Assembly: GCA_938049795.1 (NCBI GenBank)
Contig: CALLCD010000052.1
Coordinates: 1 to 18,866 of the forward strand
Direction: 5' to 3'
Length of the DNA stretch: 18,866 nucleotides
Source: an uncultured Hyphomonadaceae bacterium
Lineage (GTDB): Bacteria; Pseudomonadota; Alphaproteobacteria; Caulobacterales; Hyphomonadaceae
Positions within the stretch are counted from its first letter, which is position 1, and the number at the start of each line of letters is the position of its first letter. The position numbers were made by a program, and so were the translations under genes. Below are positions 15,180-18,866 of this stretch, piece by piece. The notes below the pieces were generated by a model. It worked only from the letters and a program-made list of their open reading frames with translations. It was not told the DNA's origin and did no database searches.

Positions 15180-15986
15180 CTAGTCCGGGCTCTCCGCGTC
15201 ATCGCTCAACGGCGTCAGCACATCATCGCCATCCGCCTCATCCGCTGCATCGGCCTCTAGCGGCTCGGGCTCCACGGGCGCAGTTTCGGGCACCGTGTTC
15301 CGGATCAGCCGGCAGAGCATCGTCTCCCCACCAATCAGCGTTTGCCCCGCCCGCACAAGCACACGCGCGTCCGCATCGAGATAAACATCACACCAGCCGC
15401 CAAGTCGGCGCTTGCCAATCACCCGTCCTGCCCGCACGGGATCGCCCATTTCCGAGAACACCTCCAGACGCGGCCCGAACCCGCCCGTCGCCACGGTGCA
15501 GCCAACCCGCTCGCCAAGGCTCTCATAAGAGATGTGCGCTGTGGCAAGCCCGGGCGTATCGGGCTCGCTGGCAAAAATGACCGATGTGTCCGGCTCTTCC
15601 AGAATGACGGAGGTGACCTCACCCGTCATCACCGCATAGACCGGATTTGTCGCCATCGGAGAGGACGAGATACGCAAGCGCAAACGCTCACCCCCGCCGA
15701 GCCGCAATTCGCCGGGCGGCACAGCGCGCGTGACCGATTGGACAATCCCGTCACATGGTGCCGTGACCAGATTGGCAATATCGGGCGAGGTCCGCGTCTG
15801 TTTGCGGGTTGCCAGCAGAATCACAATCGCCGCCACAAAGCCAAGCCAGAAGAGCGGACTCCAGATCGCGCCCAGGAGCAAGCCCACAAGCCACGCCGCA
15901 AGCGCGCCGACAATGCCCTCCAGGTCAAAACTCGTCCGCGCCCAGATGTAACGGCCCAGTCTCGCTGATGCGCTGGTTTCTGCCAT
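15180..15986 (-). CDS. Phosphatidylserine decarboxylase-like protein, probably catalytically inactive
   Basis: A 268-residue membrane-associated protein of the short Psd (PSD-A) family. It has an N-terminal hydrophobic region (about 24-59), the APCDGIVQSV block (76-85, catalytic Asp 79 kept), LRISSSPMATNPVYAVMTGEV (104-124) and a C-terminal DVYLDADARVLVRAGQTLIGGET (200-222). Active Psd cleaves itself at Gly-Ser in the motif FGSRVDVYL to form its pyruvoyl group. Here the motif is LGGWCDVYL, with Gly 197 in place of the serine. The family's catalytic histidine (CHVNR) aligns with Asn 114. Both changes should abolish maturation and decarboxylation. An acidic, proline-rich tail of about 38 residues follows. 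It starts 15 bases after the ABC exporter gene. No pssA follows, although psd-pssA is a usual pair. Confidence 0.88.
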   Translation of the reverse strand: MAETSASARLGRYIWARTSFDLEGIVGALAAWLVGLLLGAIWSPLFWLGFVAAIVILLATRKQTRTSPDIANLVTAPCDGIVQSVTRAVPPGELRLGGGERLRLRISSSPMATNPVYAVMTGEVTSVILEEPDTSVIFASEPDTPGLATAHISYESLGERVGCTVATGGFGPRLEVFSEMGDPVRAGRVIGKRRLGGWCDVYLDADARVLVRAGQTLIGGETMLCRLIRNTVPETAPVEPEPLEADAADEADGDDVLTPLSDDAESPD

Positions 15987-16001
15987 AGCTCTTGCCTCGC
16001 T

Positions 16002-17852
16002 CTATTCCGCCGCAGCGACTTGCGCTGACATATCCGCAATCTGGCGCTGCCACATATCTGTATATTTTCCGTCCAGCGTGAGCAATGCCTGATGAGTGCC
16101 GCGCTCTATGATGCGCCCCTCATCGAGCACGATAATCTCGTCAGCGCCCTGCACGGTGGACAAGCGATGGGCCACCATCAAGGTCGTCCGCCCGCGCGAC
16201 GCTGCCTCAAGCGCATCTTGGACGGCCTGCTCGGTGGCGCTGTCGAGCGCGGAGGTCGCTTCATCGAGCACGAGGATCGCCGGATTGTTCAGGATCACCC
16301 GCGCAATGCCGACGCGCTGTTTCTCTCCGCCGGACAATTTCAGCCCGCGCTCGCCGACGCGCGTGTCCCATCCGTCAGGCAGTTTTGCGATAAATTCGCC
16401 GAGTTGTGCCTGTGTCGCCGCCGCATCAAGCTCGGCGTCGGTCGCTTCAGGACGGCCATAGGCAATGTTCGCGCGCAGCGTATCATTGAACAGGACAACA
16501 TCTTGCGGCACCAGCCCCAGCGCCTGGCGCAGAGAAGTCTGCTGCACATCGCGCACATCAACGCTATCGACGAGCACACGCCCTGCTTCGACATCATAAA
16601 ACCGGAACAAGAGCTTGAGCAGCGTAGACTTGCCCGCCCCCGACGTGCCCACAAAAGCAAGCTTGCGGCCGGGCGCAACGTGAAAGCTCACATCGGCAAT
16701 CCCCGCCGCGCGGCCCTTATGCGAGAAGGCAACACTCTCGAAGCGCACGTCGCCTTTCGGGGTTTCGAGCGCCATCGCATCGGGCTTGTCGGCGACATCA
16801 TTTTTCATCCCCATCAAGCCATAAAGCTTTTCAAGATCGACCGCGCCTTGCTTGATCTCGCGCCAGGCCCAGCCGAGAATATTGAGCGGGCGGTATAGGT
16901 TCATCATGAGCATCATCACCGCCGCAATCGCCCCGATCTGTAGCGATCCTTGCGAGACACGCAGCGCGGTAAAGCCCATCATCGCCATCAACCCCGCATT
17001 CATGATGAACTCCTGCCCCGCATTGAGCAGGTTCAGCGAGCGCGCCGCTTCGATATAGCGGGTATTATAAGTCCGCATCGCACTGTCATAATGGGCTGTC
17101 TCGCGCGCTTCGGCGGCAAAGGCTTTGACCGTTTCGAAATTGTTGAGACTATCAACCGCCCGCGCGCGCAATTCGGTGTCCGCTTCATTCATCAGGCGAC
17201 GCTGGCGGACGCGCCATTCGGTCATCGTGAACGTAAAAACGCAATAGCCGATCACCGTCACCATAGCGATCACCGCCAGCCAGACATCATACGCCACAGC
17301 CAAAAGGCCCGCCGCAAGAAACAGCTCGATAATGGTCGGCCCGATATTGAACGCAATGAAGCGCAGCAAATAGTCCACCGCCCCCGCGCCGCGTTCGATG
17401 ATCCGGTTGAGCGCCCCCGTGCGGCGGGTCTGATGAAATCCCAGCGACAGGTTTTGCGCATGGCCGAACGCATCGACACAGACTACCCGTTGCGCATCCT
17501 GACTGACCGGCGAGAAAAACCAGTCCCGAAATTGCGGCAAGCCTGCCGAGATCATCCGACCGCCCGTAAAAAACAGAAGGAACATCAACGCCGCCGACAA
17601 AGCCTCGGCCGTGCCATTGCCGCCCTCCAGCGCATTGATCGCGCGGCCAAGATAGACCGGCGCCGCCACCGCCACAATCTTCGCCCCCAGCGTCAGGATC
17701 ACCGCAAGCACCATGATCGGCCGCCAGCGCTTAAGCTCTGGCCGCGCAAGCACACCGAGGACACGCACAACCGAGGTGCCAATGCCCCCGTCGGCGCTCT
17801 CGATTGCGTCCGGATTGGCGTCCGCTGCGCCCTGTGCGTGATGTTTTGTCAT
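16002..17852 (-). CDS. ATM1-type ABC exporter (heavy-metal/glutathione conjugate family)
   Basis: A 616-residue half-transporter with an N-terminal membrane domain of six helices fused to an ATPase domain. The membrane part has the ATM1 hallmarks YLGRAINAL (about 67-75), TEWRVRQRRLMNEADTE and AVDSLNNFETVKAF (about 232-245). The ATPase part shows Walker A GTSGAGKS (402-409), Q-loop VPQDVVLF, signature LSGGEKQRVG (506-515), Walker B ILVLDE (526-531) and H-loop VAHRLS. Relatives export glutathione-linked metals or persulfides across the inner membrane; the substrate here is inferred. The ATG at 17852 is chosen over a GTG three codons upstream, and neither has a strong ribosome-binding site. It is followed after 15 bases by the Psd-like gene, so they are probably cotranscribed. 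Confidence 0.92.
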   Translation of the reverse strand: MTKHHAQGAADANPDAIESADGGIGTSVVRVLGVLARPELKRWRPIMVLAVILTLGAKIVAVAAPVYLGRAINALEGGNGTAEALSAALMFLLFFTGGRMISAGLPQFRDWFFSPVSQDAQRVVCVDAFGHAQNLSLGFHQTRRTGALNRIIERGAGAVDYLLRFIAFNIGPTIIELFLAAGLLAVAYDVWLAVIAMVTVIGYCVFTFTMTEWRVRQRRLMNEADTELRARAVDSLNNFETVKAFAAEARETAHYDSAMRTYNTRYIEAARSLNLLNAGQEFIMNAGLMAMMGFTALRVSQGSLQIGAIAAVMMLMMNLYRPLNILGWAWREIKQGAVDLEKLYGLMGMKNDVADKPDAMALETPKGDVRFESVAFSHKGRAAGIADVSFHVAPGRKLAFVGTSGAGKSTLLKLLFRFYDVEAGRVLVDSVDVRDVQQTSLRQALGLVPQDVVLFNDTLRANIAYGRPEATDAELDAAATQAQLGEFIAKLPDGWDTRVGERGLKLSGGEKQRVGIARVILNNPAILVLDEATSALDSATEQAVQDALEAASRGRTTLMVAHRLSTVQGADEIIVLDEGRIIERGTHQALLTLDGKYTDMWQRQIADMSAQVAAAE

Positions 17853-18005
17853 GGTGTGCACATATGGCGTCTTGCCGCTTTACGCCAGTTTATTGACGCG
17901 TTTTGGCGTGCCTTTACTGGAATCGAGCCGAAATCACGCCAGAATCCGGATTGTCTGTCTGCACTAACGCGCCTAGGCTGGTTTGAAATTTGAAAAGAGT
18001 CATCC

Positions 18006-18566
18006 ATGTCAAAAATCATGTCCGTTTGCGTCTATTGCGGCTCGTCGAATGATGTCGAGCCGGGCTATATCCTGCTTGCCAAAGAGCTTGGCCGGAAGCT
18101 TGCCGAAAACGGCATCCGGATGGTCTATGGCGGCGGCGGGGTCGGCCTCATGGGGGCCTGCGCGGCGGCGGCAAATGATGCGGGCGGCGATGTGCTCGGC
18201 ATTATCCCGCGCTTCCTCTTGCAGAAAGAGCAGATTTTCGAAGCCGTCGAACACCGCATCGTCGAGGACATGCACACGCGCAAACAGATGATGTTTGACG
18301 AATCGGACGCGTTTATCGTCCTGCCGGGCGGCATTGGCACGCTCGAAGAAGCGGTCGAAATCCTGTCATGGGCGCGGCTTAGCCTCCACGCCAAACCGAT
18401 GGCCTTTCTCGACGAGGACGGCTTCTGGGACCCGTTCTTCGAACTGATGGACCACATCATCGACGGCAAATTCACGCCAGAGAATTTCCGCGCGCTGCTG
18501 ATCCACGCCGACACACCGGAGATGGCAATTACGGCGCTGAAGGACAATGCGGTGATGTTGGGGTGA
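18006..18566 (+). CDS. LOG family nucleotide 5'-monophosphate phosphoribohydrolase
   Basis: A 186-residue Rossmann-fold protein of the LOG family (TIGR00730). VCVYCGSS (7-14) begins the nucleotide site, followed by VYGGGGVGLMG (40-50), the substrate-binding MHTRKQMM (89-96) and the diagnostic PGGIGTLEEA (107-116). Family members release the ribose phosphate from cytokinin or other nucleoside monophosphates; in most bacteria the physiological substrate is not settled. A GAAAAGAG stretch upstream supports ATG 18006. It is divergent from the ABC exporter gene, with about 150 bases between them in which I see no convincing promoter. The next gene follows after five bases. Confidence 0.95.
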   Translation: MSKIMSVCVYCGSSNDVEPGYILLAKELGRKLAENGIRMVYGGGGVGLMGACAAAANDAGGDVLGIIPRFLLQKEQIFEAVEHRIVEDMHTRKQMMFDESDAFIVLPGGIGTLEEAVEILSWARLSLHAKPMAFLDEDGFWDPFFELMDHIIDGKFTPENFRALLIHADTPEMAITALKDNAVMLG

Positions 18567-18571
18567 GTAAA

Positions 18572-18866
18572 TGGTAGACTCAGCAAGTCTTGCGGTGCTC
18601 GTTAGTCTCTTTGCGCTGCTAATCTCGGCAATTTCGCTTGGCTGGAACATTTACAGAGACGTCGCTCTGAAAGCACGGTTGCAATTGTCAATTGCGAAGG
18701 TTGAGCTTGTCCAAGCGCCGAGCAAAAACTACGGCAAGTATATTTCAATCACTGTAATCAACTTTGGACCGGGCGATCTCACCCTGGAAATGCTCCATCT
18801 AAGAGTATGGAAATGGAATGTTCAGTGGATAATGAACCTGCGTATATGGTGGCTGCTTGGGCGATT
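18572..18866 (+). CDS. Membrane-anchored protein of unknown function, 3' end cut by the window
   Basis: The frame from ATG 18572 is open to the right edge (98 codons). It begins with one hydrophobic segment (about residues 5-24, ending SLGWNIYRD), then a charged stretch (VALKARLQL) and beta-strand-like sequence (YISITVINFGPGDLTLEML), as in proteins with a single membrane anchor and an immunoglobulin-like outer or cytoplasmic domain. I do not recognise a named family. GGGGTGAG before the ATG, overlapping the LOG gene's stop, can serve as ribosome-binding site. The composition is lower in GC than its neighbours, which may mark the start of an accessory region to the right. Confidence 0.65.

Noticed and set aside
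16950..17993. 347-codon open frame on the plus strand
   Set aside because: It is antisense to the ATM1-type exporter, rich in Arg and His as shadow frames are, and has no domain.

Overview
The window is about 58-60% GC by eye and reads as the chromosome of an alphaproteobacterium, most likely from the Caulobacterales/Maricaulales side (Hyphomonadaceae-like). Supporting signs are an NDUFS4-type complex I accessory protein, a two-domain cold-shock protein next to a DUF192 protein, a COX15-type haem A synthase with a DUF2842-like protein, rplM-rpsI followed by argC, and an ATM1-type exporter coupled to a Psd-like gene. The lineage call is inference from gene content and order.

Layout. Positions 1-1372 hold the right end of an AT-richer mobile element. 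Its large serine recombinase runs into an intact tRNA-Arg(UCU) gene on the other strand. Next, all on the minus strand, come the NDUFS4-like gene, tRNA-Pro(UGG), a diverged DUF192 protein, the double cold-shock protein and tRNA-Glu(UUC). From 8953 down to 3200 there is a five-gene minus-strand run: small lipoprotein, alaC, hom, glpX, recJ. phaC (class I PHA synthase) is divergent from it and meets argC tail to tail. argC follows rplM-rpsI, with a clear terminator between rpsI and argC. A phytase-propeller-like lipoprotein is divergent from rplM with only 38 bp between start codons, and its 3' end overlaps the convergent ctaA (haem A synthase). A small DUF2842-like membrane protein follows. An ATM1-type ABC exporter and a Psd-like protein form a minus-strand pair, then come a LOG-family gene and a partial membrane-anchored gene running off the right edge.

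Functionally this is mostly housekeeping: amino-acid synthesis (hom, alaC, argC), gluconeogenesis (glpX), DNA repair (recJ), respiration (NDUFS4-like, ctaA), carbon storage (phaC) and translation (rplM, rpsI, three tRNAs). Two items stand out. The Psd-like protein lacks both the self-cleavage serine and the catalytic histidine, so it looks like a pseudoenzyme kept next to an ABC exporter. The recombinase C-terminus is encoded by the antisense of a tRNA gene, which marks an integration junction. I saw no CRISPR array, rRNA or insertion sequence. No stretch longer than 300 bases is without a gene.
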